Of a stretch of 64,000 bases of DNA, positions 42,500 through 52,937 are shown in pieces. The translations under genes and the position numbers were made by a program. This DNA is from Clostridia bacterium (GTDB taxonomy: Bacteria; Bacillota; Clostridia; Acetivibrionales; DSM-27016), in contig JAOAIJ010000043.1 in assembly GCA_026414765.1 (NCBI GenBank), positions 288,650 to 352,649 on the forward strand, in the 5' to 3' direction. Below the pieces are notes generated by a model. The model saw nothing but the letters and a program-made list of their open reading frames with translations, was not told the DNA's origin and ran no database searches. Each line of letters begins with the position of its first letter. Position 1 is the first letter of the stretch.

Positions 42500-45400
42500 T
42501 TGTATCTAAAGAGGCTGGATGTACAAGGTTTTAAGTCATTTGCAGATAAGATTTCACTTGAGTTCAATTCAGGTATTACATCTGTAGTGGGCCCAAACGG
42601 GAGTGGAAAAAGCAATATAGCAGATGCTGTCAGATGGGTACTTGGTGAACAAAGTGCAAAAACTCTGAGAGGAAGTAAAATGGAGGATGTTATATTTGCC
42701 GGAACAGAGCACAGAAAACCTTTAGGGTTTGCTGAGGTATCACTGACGATAGATAATTCCGACAATACACTTCCAGTGAGCTATTCAGAAGTTACTGTTT
42801 CAAGAAGAGTTTTCAGATCAGGTGAAAGCGAGTATTATATCAACAAGACATCATGTCGTCTTAAAGATATACACGAGCTCTTTTTGGATACCGGTATTGG
42901 GAAAGACGGCTATTCAATAATAGGACAAGGTAGAGTTGATGAAATACTCAGCTCAAAATCCGAAGACAGAAGACAGATATTTGAAGAAGCTTCAGGGATA
43001 ATGAAATATAAGGTCCGAAAGCTGGAAGCCGAAAAAAAGTTGGATTTGACAAAACAAAACCTGGTTCGCATAAATGACATAATAAATGAGCTGGAAAGTC
43101 AGCTGGAGCCTTTAAGGAATCAGTCCGAAACAGCTAAAAAATATCTGGCTCTGAGAGAAAACCTTAAAGAATTGGAGGTAAATGTCTATTTAGAAAGCAT
43201 CTCCAAATTCAGAGAGAAGGTTGTAGAATTTGATGAACTATACAAACAGATAAAAGAAAACATAGATAGAGAAAATTTTAAGCTTGAGAGTATTACAAAC
43301 AGCAACAGACAAAAAACGGATATATTAAAGGGAATGGATGAGAAGCTCAACAATTCGAGGCAGGAGTTTTATAATCTTGAAGGGGAATTAGAAAGATGCA
43401 ATTCTGAAATAAAAGTAAATGAAGAAAAGATAAACAGTCTTTTTCACAATATTGAGCGAATAGATAGTGAAATCTCTGAAATAAGCCAGAAACTCGAACA
43501 GTTGTCAAAAGAGGAAAACACAAAAAAGGAAAGAATAAGATACCTGAATGACAAACAGATGGAGTATGCAAGCAAACTTTCTGATTATGAAAAGCAGATG
43601 GAAGAAGTACTTGCAACACTTGATGAATCTGAAAGGTATATTGAAAACCTGAAATCCAGCATAATGGATAAGATGGATATCCTTTCCGACAAAAAACTTC
43701 AGATAAACAATGTAAAAACTCATATTGAGGGTTTGAAAAAAAGGCAAAACAGCATAGTTAATGAGATCTACCAGATAACACTGGAAAAAGATAAAGAAAA
43801 CATGAAGAAGGAAGATTTGACAGAGAATCTGCGAAAAATAAGAGAAATCATCGCGCATTCCGGAGCAAAGCTGGAAGGTCTCAAAAAAGAAAAGGAAGAA
43901 TTAGATTTAAGCCTCGCAGAACAAAGAAAAAAGCAAAACAATATTAAGTCGGATATTCAGGTGAAATCATCGAGATATAAAATGCTTCAGGATATGGAGA
44001 AAAGCCTTGAAGGCTATAATAGAAGCGTTAAAGAGATTCTTCATGCCTGCCGTCAATCATCGGAGTTTGGAAAAGGTATACATGGTGCTCTGGCACAGCT
44101 AATTACAGTTGAACAGAAGTACGAAACTGCAGTAGAAATGTCCTTGGGCGGCGCACTACAAAATATCGTTACATCTACAGAAGAAGATGCCAAGAAGGCA
44201 ATTGAATTTCTAAAAAAGAACAGGCTTGGTAGAGCTACTTTTTTACCGATCAGTTCGGTAAAAGGAAAATATTTTGAAAACAACACAATTAATGAAGTAA
44301 GGAAACAGGATGGTTTTTGTGGTGTTGCATCGGATCTGATTAGCTATAATCCGGAATATTCGGGTATAATTCTCAGCTTACTTGGAAAAGTTGTAGTTGT
44401 AGAAAATCTGGATGCGGGAATAAGAATAGCAAAGAAATTCGGATACAGTTTCAGGATAGTAACCCTTGAAGGGGATATTCTGAGTACCAGCGGTTCAATG
44501 TCAGGCGGAAGCAGTGATAACAGAGGCTCAGGTATACTCAGCAGAAACAGGGAAATTCCTGAACTTGGCGCTGCTGTTGAAAGGCTAAAGAATGAAGAAC
44601 AGCAGGTAGAAAAAGATATTGCTGAAGTAATTTCAATGAGTACAGAGGTATCAAAAGAGATTTCTGTAGAAGAAGACAGTATTCGCAATAATGAATTGGC
44701 TAAAATACGGGATGAAAGTCATCTGGCACAAATAGAAGACAATTTGCAAAAGCATGATGCAAAAATAGAAATGCTCAAAGAAGAGAAGAATCAGCTTATA
44801 AGGCAGGAAAGTGAGACAGTAACGGAACACCAAAAGTATGAAAAAGAATTGTCTGATATCGAAAAGGATATAGCTGATACAAAAAGCATTATTACAGAAC
44901 ATCAGGAAAAGCATAAAGAGGATCAGACAGTACGAGATGCGTTACACAGGGATATTACAGATTTCAAAATATCAGTAAATTCCATAATTGAAAGCCTGCA
45001 AAGCGTGAATGAGTCAATTGAGAGAATAACAAGCGAAAAAGATATAGCCCTCAAAAGTATAAGTAAAAGAAATACCGAGAAGGGAAAGAATAGTGAAGAA
45101 ATAAAATCCCTTAAGGATAATAACGAAGGACTAAGAAAAATAATAAAAGGTCACGAAGATGCAAAAACAGGAAAAACATTGGAAATAGACAGGATAACTG
45201 AAGAAAAGAAAGTACTTGAAGAGGAACTATATGATATAGTAAACCAGATTACTGATATAAACAAAAATATTGTTCTTCTCCAGGAGGAATACAATAGGAT
45301 TGAGGTTAAGAAGGCGAGGATTGATGCTGATATGGAATCAATCCAAAACAGGATGTGGGATGAATATGAACTTACCTATACAAATGCAATGGAAATGAAA

Positions 45401-46072
45401 AAGGATATAGGAAGTGTAGCCCAGGCGCAGAAAAAGATAAATGAATATAGAAACGAAATAAAAGAACTTGGTCCTGTAAACGTAGCTGCAATAGAAGAAT
45501 ACATCAAAACAAAAGAAAGATATGAATTCATGTCAGTGCAGAAAAACGATATGGAACAGGCAGAGGAAAAGCTGCAAAGAGTGATATATGAAATGACTTC
45601 AATAATGAAAAAGCAGTTTATGGAGCAGTTTAAGCTAATAAATGAGAATTTCAATATTGTTTTCAAACAGTTGTTTGATGGAGGAAGGGCCGAGCTGATT
45701 CTGGCGGACAAGGAAAACGTCCTTGAAAGCGGTATTGAGATTGAAGTTCAGCCGCCGGGGAAAAAGCTGCAGAATATGATGCTGCTGTCTGGTGGAGAAA
45801 GAGCCTTTACTGCAATTGCGTTGCTGTTTGCAATACTGACTCTAAGACCTACGCCGTTCTGTATACTTGATGAAATAGAAGCAGCTCTTGATGATGCAAA
45901 TGTATACAGATTTGCCGAGTATATCAAGAAATACGTAGGCAAGACACAGTTTATTATGGTAACACACAGAAAGGGTACTATGGAGGCAGCTGATACCCTG
46001 TATGGCGTGACAATGCAGGAGCATGGCGTATCCAAGATTGTATCCATGAAAATGGGTGAAAAGGCAAGCTGA
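42500..46072 (+). CDS. smc: Chromosome segregation protein SMC
   Basis: A 1190-residue protein. The start is TTG 42500: GAGG at 42488-42491 is 8 nt upstream and the GTG at 42491 overlaps it, and the resulting MYLKRLDVQGFKSFADK is the family N-terminus. Walker A GPNGSGKSNI near 32; coiled coil about 165-500; hinge about 510-675 (GKGIHGALAQLI and SGSMSGGSSDN); second coil to about 1010; signature LLSGGERAFTAIALLFAIL near 1095; Walker B FCILDEIEAALDDAN near 1120. It forms condensin with ScpA and ScpB. Confidence 0.97.
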   Translation: MYLKRLDVQGFKSFADKISLEFNSGITSVVGPNGSGKSNIADAVRWVLGEQSAKTLRGSKMEDVIFAGTEHRKPLGFAEVSLTIDNSDNTLPVSYSEVTVSRRVFRSGESEYYINKTSCRLKDIHELFLDTGIGKDGYSIIGQGRVDEILSSKSEDRRQIFEEASGIMKYKVRKLEAEKKLDLTKQNLVRINDIINELESQLEPLRNQSETAKKYLALRENLKELEVNVYLESISKFREKVVEFDELYKQIKENIDRENFKLESITNSNRQKTDILKGMDEKLNNSRQEFYNLEGELERCNSEIKVNEEKINSLFHNIERIDSEISEISQKLEQLSKEENTKKERIRYLNDKQMEYASKLSDYEKQMEEVLATLDESERYIENLKSSIMDKMDILSDKKLQINNVKTHIEGLKKRQNSIVNEIYQITLEKDKENMKKEDLTENLRKIREIIAHSGAKLEGLKKEKEELDLSLAEQRKKQNNIKSDIQVKSSRYKMLQDMEKSLEGYNRSVKEILHACRQSSEFGKGIHGALAQLITVEQKYETAVEMSLGGALQNIVTSTEEDAKKAIEFLKKNRLGRATFLPISSVKGKYFENNTINEVRKQDGFCGVASDLISYNPEYSGIILSLLGKVVVVENLDAGIRIAKKFGYSFRIVTLEGDILSTSGSMSGGSSDNRGSGILSRNREIPELGAAVERLKNEEQQVEKDIAEVISMSTEVSKEISVEEDSIRNNELAKIRDESHLAQIEDNLQKHDAKIEMLKEEKNQLIRQESETVTEHQKYEKELSDIEKDIADTKSIITEHQEKHKEDQTVRDALHRDITDFKISVNSIIESLQSVNESIERITSEKDIALKSISKRNTEKGKNSEEIKSLKDNNEGLRKIIKGHEDAKTGKTLEIDRITEEKKVLEEELYDIVNQITDINKNIVLLQEEYNRIEVKKARIDADMESIQNRMWDEYELTYTNAMEMKKDIGSVAQAQKKINEYRNEIKELGPVNVAAIEEYIKTKERYEFMSVQKNDMEQAEEKLQRVIYEMTSIMKKQFMEQFKLINENFNIVFKQLFDGGRAELILADKENVLESGIEIEVQPPGKKLQNMMLLSGGERAFTAIALLFAILTLRPTPFCILDEIEAALDDANVYRFAEYIKKYVGKTQFIMVTHRKGTMEAADTLYGVTMQEHGVSKIVSMKMGEKAS

Positions 46073-46133
46073 AAACAGCAATAATTGACCCTAGCATAAA
46101 TAAATATCAACTGAAAACACGGAGGATTTTCAA

Positions 46134-47042
46134 ATGGGATTTTTTGACAGGTTAAAAGAGGGATTACAAAAAACAAGAAAAGGAATAACGGAACAGATAG
46201 ATAAAGTACTTATTTCCTTTGGAAAAATAGATGATGAGCTTTTTGAAGAGCTGGAGGAGATACTAATCACCTCAGATGTAGGCATAGATACCACTATGAA
46301 GATAATCGGGGATATAAAAAAGAAGGTCAAGGAAAACAAGGTAATAGATCCTATGAAAGTCAAAGATCTTCTTAAAGAAGAGCTGATAGATATATTAAAG
46401 GAAGATAACGCAGAGCTTAATGTAGGAACATCGCCTTCGGTAATAATAGTTATTGGAGTGAACGGCGTAGGAAAAACTACCTCTATTGGCAAGATTTCAA
46501 ACCTGCTTAAACAAAACGGGAAGAAAGTGCTGCTGGCTGCAGGAGATACTTTCAGAGCAGCTGCCATTGACCAGTTAGAAATATGGTCAAGCAAAGTCGG
46601 TGTGGATATTATAAGGCATACTGAAGGTTCTGACCCGGCTGCGGTAGTATATGATGCTGTACAATCAGCAAAGGCAAAAAAAGTTGATGTACTGATATGT
46701 GATACTGCAGGCAGGCTGCACACAAAGAAAAACCTTATGGAAGAATTGAAAAAAATATCACGTATACTTGACAGGGAGCTACCCGATTCAAAGCGCGAGA
46801 CTCTTCTTGTTTTGGACGCAACGACCGGGCAAAATGCCATTTCTCAGGCAAAAACCTTTAGCGAATCAGCAGATATTACAGGAATAGTCCTTACCAAACT
46901 GGATGGGACAGCAAAGGGAGGTATAGTTATTGCAATTAAGTCGGAACTGAATATACCTGTTAAGCTTATCGGGGTAGGAGAAAAAATGGAAGACCTTCAA
47001 AAATTTGATCCAAGAGAATTTGTTGAAGCTTTGTTCTCCTGA
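46134..47042 (+). CDS. ftsY: Signal recognition particle receptor
   Basis: A 302-residue SRP GTPase: N domain (1-95), then the G domain with GVNGVGKTTSIGKI near 107 (G1), DTFRAAAIDQL (G2), DTAGRLHTKKNLMEEL (G3), TKLDGTAKGG (G4) and GVGEKMEDLQKF at the end. No long acidic A domain, as usual in Firmicutes. It docks the Ffh-ribosome complex at the membrane. ATG 46134 with GGAGG. Directly behind smc. Confidence 0.97.
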   Translation: MGFFDRLKEGLQKTRKGITEQIDKVLISFGKIDDELFEELEEILITSDVGIDTTMKIIGDIKKKVKENKVIDPMKVKDLLKEELIDILKEDNAELNVGTSPSVIIVIGVNGVGKTTSIGKISNLLKQNGKKVLLAAGDTFRAAAIDQLEIWSSKVGVDIIRHTEGSDPAAVVYDAVQSAKAKKVDVLICDTAGRLHTKKNLMEELKKISRILDRELPDSKRETLLVLDATTGQNAISQAKTFSESADITGIVLTKLDGTAKGGIVIAIKSELNIPVKLIGVGEKMEDLQKFDPREFVEALFS

Positions 47043-47165
47043 TGATATAATAAAATACTATATACAATAGACTTTTTGGTATATTTTTATACATTTTAGC
47101 AATAATTTTTGTATAAGTTAATATGGATATAAATACTGGCAGCATATACTGGAGGAGTGACAAAA

Positions 47166-47507
47166 ATGTATAAATACCAATGTTCAAGTCTGGAGTGCGG
47201 AAGCATGTGGACTTTGCATGAAGGATGCCTGAACGGTTTTGTCCTGACATGTCCTATCTGTGGAAAGGGACGGGGATTATTCATATCCCAGACAAAGAGA
47301 GAAATTGATATAAAGAAAAACAGTAAAGAAGAAGAAATGACTATTGAAATAAGAAAAGACACGGGAAAATCGGTGGAGATAATAAATGAGAGAATAGAGG
47401 AATTAAGAAAAAAACACTATTTTAGTATAACTGAGAAGAGTATTGATACAAGTGGAAATGAGATTATTTGCAGGATAAGATACGAGAATAAAAGAACAGG
47501 GGTGTGA
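47166..47507 (+). CDS. Zinc-ribbon-like protein of unknown function
   Basis: A 113-residue protein from ATG 47166 (GGAGG 10 nt upstream; GTG 47157 is too close). Residues 5-36 hold CSSLECGSMWTLHEGC then CPICGKGRGLF, a likely zinc site from C-x4-C and CPxC pairs. The rest is charged and helix-beta mixed (IEIRKDTGKSVEIINERIEEL). I do not recognise the family. It lies 4 nt before the UPF0182 gene and may be co-transcribed with it. Confidence 0.65.
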   Translation: MYKYQCSSLECGSMWTLHEGCLNGFVLTCPICGKGRGLFISQTKREIDIKKNSKEEEMTIEIRKDTGKSVEIINERIEELRKKHYFSITEKSIDTSGNEIICRIRYENKRTGV

Positions 47508-47511
47508 GGCT

Positions 47512-50304
47512 ATGGTGTATGATTATAATAAAGAAATCAATCTGAAATCTCTAAAAAGAAATATAATTATCGGCGCTGTAATACTGTTCATACTTGCAAT
47601 TGCAGCTTTTGCTACAGGTATGTATATGAAGGTTATACAGCTTAAAGAAATCAGTGGTGCTCTCGGGGATTTTTCTACTATTTATTTTAAGGATATCACC
47701 TACAAGTTGATTTTTTCGGCTGCAGTATTTCTAATAATCTTTACTTCGATAAGCATTACAAACAAAATTGTTAAGCGGAATGTCAGTAGATATCTGGCTG
47801 AAAACTCTATTCCAGCCAAGAAAATACCGATATTTTCTATAGCAGCAGTGATAGCGATAATCGGTGCAATTTTTACTAAGGACTTTTTTTATGAAAAGGC
47901 ATTGAATTTCCTGAATTCTACTCCTTTTGGCAAGAATGCCCCAATTTTTGACAATGTGGATATTGGTTACTTTGTATTCCAAAGACCTTTTTACATGGCA
48001 CTGTATCAGTTTGCATCAACATTGTGGCTTTTTGTAATTTTATACACAGTTGCATACTATGTAATTATGCTTTTGACTGCCTTCAACAATATTACTGTTC
48101 AAGATTTGAAGGTGAAGAGTATAGTAAGGCATAACCTGATCAATATTGCAATATTTTTCATTATCAAAGCAATAACCTACAAGTTTCAAAAAGAAGGTCT
48201 TTTGTATTCTACATTTTTTAGTGTAAAAGGCGCAGGATATGTAGATATAAACATATGGATGAACTATTTTAAAATAGCACCTTTTCTGCTGGTAGCCATA
48301 GCTTTAGTCGCTTTCTGGCTGGTATGGAGAGGTAAGTTAAGAAAAGCTGCTTACTCGATTGCTGTTTTTCCTGCAGTTTGGATTCTGGTAACTGCTACAG
48401 CATTAGTTACGCAGAATTTTATAGTCAAGCCCAATGAATCGGAAAGAGAAAAGCAATACTTGAAATATAATATGCAGCAAACAAGGGCAGCTTATGGACT
48501 TGATAAGGTTAAGAGCCATCAGTTCCCACAAATGAAAGACTTAACACCTGAAGTAATAAATAAAAATCTGGAGACAAAAAACAATATCAGAATAGTAGAT
48601 TATAACGCTACTTTGAATAGTAATATACAGCTTCAGAGCAATACCAATTTTTATACCTTCAAAAACGGTGATATAGTAAATTATGTCGTTAACGGAAAAG
48701 AAATCCCTGTATTCATAACAGCAAGAGAAATAGACAGGACAAAGCTTCCGAATCAATCCTTTATCAATAAGATGTTCAGATATACTCATGGTTACGGAGT
48801 TGTGGTAAATCCGATAAACAAGCTTACACCTCAAGGGCAGGTTGACTTTTTACTTAGTGGTCTGAGGATGGACTCTGTAGATGAGAAAAACCTGAATATA
48901 AAAGAACCTAGGATATATTACGGAGAATTGACAGACAATAATGTAATCGTTAATCCGAATGGGAAGGGACAATATAAAGAAATAGACTATGATGGTACAA
49001 CAGAGACAAATTACAATGGTGAAGGCGGAATAAAACTCGGATTGCTTAACAGATTTCTGTTTTCACTAAAAAGCGGAGATACTCTGAATATGCTTACATC
49101 AGGGAATATTTCCTCCGATTCAAAGCTTTTATTGAACAGGAACATAATAAAAAGGGCACAGATGGCTGTTCCATTTCTAAGCATTGATAATGATCCCTAT
49201 ATCATTCTTACAAAAGATGGTAAATTAAAGTGGGTACTTGATGCTTATACTACAACTAACTATTATCCATATGCACAAAATCCGGAAGGTTATGGAAACT
49301 TCAACTATATAAGAAATTCTGTAAAAGTAATTGTAGATGCTTACAATGGTGCAGTTGAATACTACGTAATAGATAAGGAAGACCCTATAATCAAGACCTA
49401 TATGAAGATTTACCCGGGAATTTTCAAGGAAAAGCCATTGCCTGCGGATATTGCAGATCATATGAGATACCCTGAATTACTGTTTAAAGTGCAGACAGAG
49501 GTTATGAGAAGATACCACCTGAATCCTGATGATTTAAAAACTGATAATGTAGCAATATTCTATAGTAACCAGGATAGGTGGGACATAGCAAAAGCACCGG
49601 GTGCGGGTGAGGGTGCTGCAGATAATGATATAGAACCATATTACAACATGATTAAGCTGCCAGGAGGTATAAGTAAAAAAGAAGAACTTATCCTTATGAG
49701 GCCTTATACGCCTTCAGGAGGGAAGCACAACATGGTTTCCTGGTTGGCTGTAAGAAACTCTGTGGAAGACTACGGCGATTTGGTATTGTTTAATTTCCCT
49801 AAGAATACGAATATTCTTGGACCTGACCAGGTTGAAGTAAATATAAATCAGATAGCAGAAATATCTGAAAGTATGACATTGTGGAACCAGAGTGGTTCAA
49901 AAGTATTTAAAGGTAATCTGCTTGTTATTCCATTTGAGGAAAGTGTACTTTATGTTGAACCGATATATATAAAATCTGCAAGCCAATCTTCAATTCCACA
50001 GGTAAGGAAGGTAGTAGTAGGGTTTCAGAAGGGAAATGACTTTATACATGGAGTTGGAGATACATTGGATGCTGCATTGGATAACCTATTTGAAGGAATA
50101 TCCACAACTCCTGTGAAACCGGCAGATAATACCAAGCCCGATACAGCAGTACCTGATGTGGAGATAAAGCCTGATACTGAAGGAAATGCTGTTACAACAC
50201 CTGCGGATAAGGATAAGATAATTAAAGACATAAGATCAAAATACGATTCAATGAAAAAGCAGCTCGATGAGTTAGGCAAGCTTTTGGATGAACTTAATAA
50301 ATAA
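47512..50304 (+). CDS. UPF0182 family large membrane protein
   Basis: A 930-residue protein. Seven or so membrane helices in the first 310 residues (first at about 15-35, then about 60-80, 103-123, 160-190, 210-230, 255-275 and 285-305) precede a large extracellular domain. Conserved family pieces are NVDIGYFVFQRPFYMALYQF, YTTTNYYPYAQ and RYPELLFKVQ. The tail is Pro/Thr/Lys-rich, then a short coil (KYDSMKKQLDELGKLLDELN). The family is widespread in Actinobacteria and Clostridia with no agreed function. Followed by a terminator. Confidence 0.88.
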   Translation: MVYDYNKEINLKSLKRNIIIGAVILFILAIAAFATGMYMKVIQLKEISGALGDFSTIYFKDITYKLIFSAAVFLIIFTSISITNKIVKRNVSRYLAENSIPAKKIPIFSIAAVIAIIGAIFTKDFFYEKALNFLNSTPFGKNAPIFDNVDIGYFVFQRPFYMALYQFASTLWLFVILYTVAYYVIMLLTAFNNITVQDLKVKSIVRHNLINIAIFFIIKAITYKFQKEGLLYSTFFSVKGAGYVDINIWMNYFKIAPFLLVAIALVAFWLVWRGKLRKAAYSIAVFPAVWILVTATALVTQNFIVKPNESEREKQYLKYNMQQTRAAYGLDKVKSHQFPQMKDLTPEVINKNLETKNNIRIVDYNATLNSNIQLQSNTNFYTFKNGDIVNYVVNGKEIPVFITAREIDRTKLPNQSFINKMFRYTHGYGVVVNPINKLTPQGQVDFLLSGLRMDSVDEKNLNIKEPRIYYGELTDNNVIVNPNGKGQYKEIDYDGTTETNYNGEGGIKLGLLNRFLFSLKSGDTLNMLTSGNISSDSKLLLNRNIIKRAQMAVPFLSIDNDPYIILTKDGKLKWVLDAYTTTNYYPYAQNPEGYGNFNYIRNSVKVIVDAYNGAVEYYVIDKEDPIIKTYMKIYPGIFKEKPLPADIADHMRYPELLFKVQTEVMRRYHLNPDDLKTDNVAIFYSNQDRWDIAKAPGAGEGAADNDIEPYYNMIKLPGGISKKEELILMRPYTPSGGKHNMVSWLAVRNSVEDYGDLVLFNFPKNTNILGPDQVEVNINQIAEISESMTLWNQSGSKVFKGNLLVIPFEESVLYVEPIYIKSASQSSIPQVRKVVVGFQKGNDFIHGVGDTLDAALDNLFEGISTTPVKPADNTKPDTAVPDVEIKPDTEGNAVTTPADKDKIIKDIRSKYDSMKKQLDELGKLLDELNK

Positions 50305-50345
50305 CATAAAATGTCCGTGCAAACCACGGACATTTTTATGTTATT
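50303..50345 (+). terminator. Terminator after the UPF0182 gene
   Basis: AACATAAAATGTCCGTG pairs with CACGGACATTTTTATGTT with one bulged base (50303-50342). Confidence 0.8.
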
Positions 50346-50421
50346 TACCCTTGACAAGAAAGATTTTTCTAAGTAAAATAAGGTGTAAAGTAAAAATACT
50401 TTACAATGAAGTGGATGAGAT

Positions 50422-50778
50422 ATGGAAAATGTATATGAAATAACACTACTGCTGGACTTTTATGGACAGCTTCTAACTGAAAGACAATATGAAATGCTTG
50501 ATCTGCACTACAACAACGACTATTCCCTAGGGGAGATAGCAGAACAGATGAATATAAGCAGGCAGGGTGTTTATGACAATATAAAGAGAGCAAAGACAGC
50601 TTTAAACGAATTTGAATCAAAGCTTGGCCTTGTGAATAAATTTTCGGAACAAAAAAAGCGTGCTCAGGAAATGCTTAAATATGTTAAACTTATAGATACA
50701 AGTAAACTAAGCAGCAAAGATGTCACAATTTTCAATAGAATAGAAGAGGGTATCAACGCTATAATAGATAATAGTTGA
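50422..50778 (+). CDS. ylxM: YlxM/p13-like helix-turn-helix protein
   Basis: A 118-residue protein: LLLDFYGQLLTERQYEMLDL then HYNNDYSLGEIAEQMNISRQ and GVYDNIKRAKTAL form a sigma region 4-like helix-turn-helix. C-terminal helix follows. It always precedes ffh in Firmicutes and is thought to assist the SRP pathway. Here ffh starts 67 nt downstream. Confidence 0.92.
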   Translation: MENVYEITLLLDFYGQLLTERQYEMLDLHYNNDYSLGEIAEQMNISRQGVYDNIKRAKTALNEFESKLGLVNKFSEQKKRAQEMLKYVKLIDTSKLSSKDVTIFNRIEEGINAIIDNS

Positions 50779-50845
50779 AATATTTCTTAATTTTCATATT
50801 CGCTGGTTAGAAAAATCAGCCGGTATTAGAAAAGGGGTGTTGGTC

Positions 50846-52195
50846 ATGTCAGTATTTGAAGGTTTATCAGGTAAACTTCAGGATACTATAAATAAATTAA
50901 GAGGCAAGGGCAGGGTCTCAGAAAAAGATGTAAAAGAAATGATGAGAGAAATTAAGCTTGCCTTGCTGGAAGCAGATGTAAACTTCAAAGTTGTTAAAGA
51001 CTTTATAAATAAAGTGTCGGAAAGAGCTGTAGGGCAGGATGTTTTAGAAAGTCTCACGCCCGGACAACAGGTTATTAAGATAGTTCATGAAGAGCTTATC
51101 GAACTTATGGGGAGAGAACAGAGCAAAGTAACTTTTTCTCCCAAGAGTCCCACTGTGTATATGATGGTTGGACTTCAGGGTTCTGGTAAGACTACAACTA
51201 CAGGAAAGCTGGCGAATCTTTTAAGAAAACAGGGGAAAAGTCCCTTGCTGGTTGCCTGTGACGTTTATAGGCCTGCAGCGATAAAGCAGCTTCAGGTGGT
51301 TGGAGATCAGTTGAACATACCTGTTTTTTCAATGGGTGATAAGGTCAATCCTGTAGATATAGCAAAAGCGGCAATAGAGCATGCGAAATCAAAGCAAAAT
51401 GATCTTGTAATAATTGATACAGCCGGTCGCCTTCATATAAATGAAGAATTAATGGATGAATTATCCAATGTAAAAAATGCTGTAAAGCCGCATGAGATAT
51501 TATTGGTAGTGGATGCCATGACAGGGCAGGATGCAGTGAATGTTGCAGAGAGCTTCAACGAAAAGCTGGGTATCGACGGTATAGTACTTACCAAGCTTGA
51601 TGGCGATACAAGAGGCGGTGCTGCATTATCAGTAAGGGCTGTAAGCGGCAAACCCATAAAATTTGCGGGTATGGGAGAAAAATTGAGCGATCTTGAGCCT
51701 TTCTTTCCGGACAGGATGGCATCAAGAATTCTTGGCATGGGAGATGTTTTAAGTCTTATAGAAAAGGCGCAGGAAGCATTTGACGAAAAGAAAGCTCTTG
51801 AGCTTGAAAAGAAAATGCGTACCATGCAGTTTACACTTGAGGATTATCTGGATCAGATGCAGCAGCTGAAAAAAATGGGGCCTTTAAGCCAGGTGATGAA
51901 TATGCTGCCTGGAATGAATACGAAAGCATTACAAGGTGTAGACATGGAAAAAAGCGAGAAGGAAATGTCACGGAGTGAAGCAATAATTAATTCTATGACA
52001 AAAAAAGAGAGAATAGATCCTACAATAATAAACGGCAGCAGACGTAAGAGAATAGCGGCGGGGAGCGGTACTACCGTTCAGGATGTCAACAAGCTTCTAA
52101 AAGGCTTTGAAGAAGCAAAGAAAATGATGAAAATGATGAGTGATATGGGCAAACACGGTAAAAAAGGATTAGGTAAATTTAAACTACCGTTTTGA
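50846..52195 (+). CDS. ffh: Signal recognition particle protein
   Basis: A 449-residue protein from ATG 50846 (AAAGGGG 8 nt upstream). N domain (1-90), G domain with GLQGSGKTTTTGKLANLL near 106, DVYRPAAIKQL, IIDTAGRLH and TKLDGDTRGGAALS, then the Met-rich M domain (about 325-449) with QLKKMGPLSQVMNMLPGM and the SRRKRIAAGSG RNA-binding helix. It binds signal sequences and 4.5S RNA. Confidence 0.97.
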   Translation: MSVFEGLSGKLQDTINKLRGKGRVSEKDVKEMMREIKLALLEADVNFKVVKDFINKVSERAVGQDVLESLTPGQQVIKIVHEELIELMGREQSKVTFSPKSPTVYMMVGLQGSGKTTTTGKLANLLRKQGKSPLLVACDVYRPAAIKQLQVVGDQLNIPVFSMGDKVNPVDIAKAAIEHAKSKQNDLVIIDTAGRLHINEELMDELSNVKNAVKPHEILLVVDAMTGQDAVNVAESFNEKLGIDGIVLTKLDGDTRGGAALSVRAVSGKPIKFAGMGEKLSDLEPFFPDRMASRILGMGDVLSLIEKAQEAFDEKKALELEKKMRTMQFTLEDYLDQMQQLKKMGPLSQVMNMLPGMNTKALQGVDMEKSEKEMSRSEAIINSMTKKERIDPTIINGSRRKRIAAGSGTTVQDVNKLLKGFEEAKKMMKMMSDMGKHGKKGLGKFKLPF

Positions 52196-52300
52196 TGATA
52201 TATACGTTTAAAGTTTAGGGTTAATAGTTTTTGCTTAGACTCCTAGACCATAAACCATAAATACTAAACCTCAAAAAAGGTTTTGAAAGGGGTGAAAGAG

Positions 52301-52546
52301 ATGGCAGTAAAAATTAGATTAAAAAGAATGGGTGCAAAAAAGAGCCCTTTCTACAGAGTAGTTGTAGCTGATTCAAGATATCCGCGTGATGGTAGATTTA
52401 TCGAAGAAATAGGTACTTATAACCCACTTAAAGACCCTGCTGAAGTGAGCATTGATAATGAAAAAGCAGCTAAGTGGATTAAGAATGGTGCTCAGCCTAC
52501 AGATACAGTTAAGTCATTACTTAAAAAAGCTGGAATTATTCAGTAG
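52301..52546 (+). CDS. rpsP: 30S ribosomal protein S16
   Basis: An 81-residue protein from ATG 52301 (AAAGGGG 8 nt upstream; TTG 52283 rejected): [20 protein letters not shown] then [20 protein letters not shown], ending [20 protein letters not shown]. Complete. Confidence 0.98.
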   Translation: MAVKIRLKRMGAKKSPFYRVVVADSRYPRDGRFIEEIGTYNPLKDPAEVSIDNEKAAKWIKNGAQPTDTVKSLLKKAGIIQ

Positions 52547-52566
52547 TTTAAGCGGGAGGTGTTTAT

Positions 52567-52797
52567 ATGAAAGAGCTTCTCGAAACAATTGCCAAAGCGC
52601 TTGTTGACAACCCTGATGAGGTAATGGTTAATGAGGTTGAAGGCGAAAGGTCTTTGATACTCGAACTGAAAGTATCAAAAGATGATATGGGAAAGGTTAT
52701 CGGAAAACAGGGAAGGATTGCAAAAGCAATTAGAACTGTTATCAAGGCTGCAGCAATAAAAGATGATAAAAGAGTAGTTGTGGAGATCATACAATAA
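52567..52797 (+). CDS. khpA: KH-domain RNA-binding protein KhpA
   Basis: A 76-residue single KH domain protein. The GxxG loop is in MGKVIGKQGRIAKAIRTVIK near 40-60. Partners with KhpB/EloR in other Firmicutes. Standard place between rpsP and rimM. GGGAGG before ATG 52567. Confidence 0.95.
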   Translation: MKELLETIAKALVDNPDEVMVNEVEGERSLILELKVSKDDMGKVIGKQGRIAKAIRTVIKAAAIKDDKRVVVEIIQ

Positions 52798-52827
52798 AAA
52801 GGCGACATTAATATCGCCTTTTTATTG
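52792..52827 (+). terminator. Terminator after khpA
   Basis: CAATAAAAAGGCGA (52792-52805) pairs exactly with TCGCCTTTTTATTG (52814-52827); overlaps the khpA stop. Confidence 0.85.
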
Positions 52828-52937
52828 TAATATGGCTATTAAAAGATAACAAATATATCATCAACATACCCTCTATTGATGCACAGAAACAAATTTTGGA
52901 AAACAGGCTTTATTTTTGAAAGAAAGGTGAGACATCA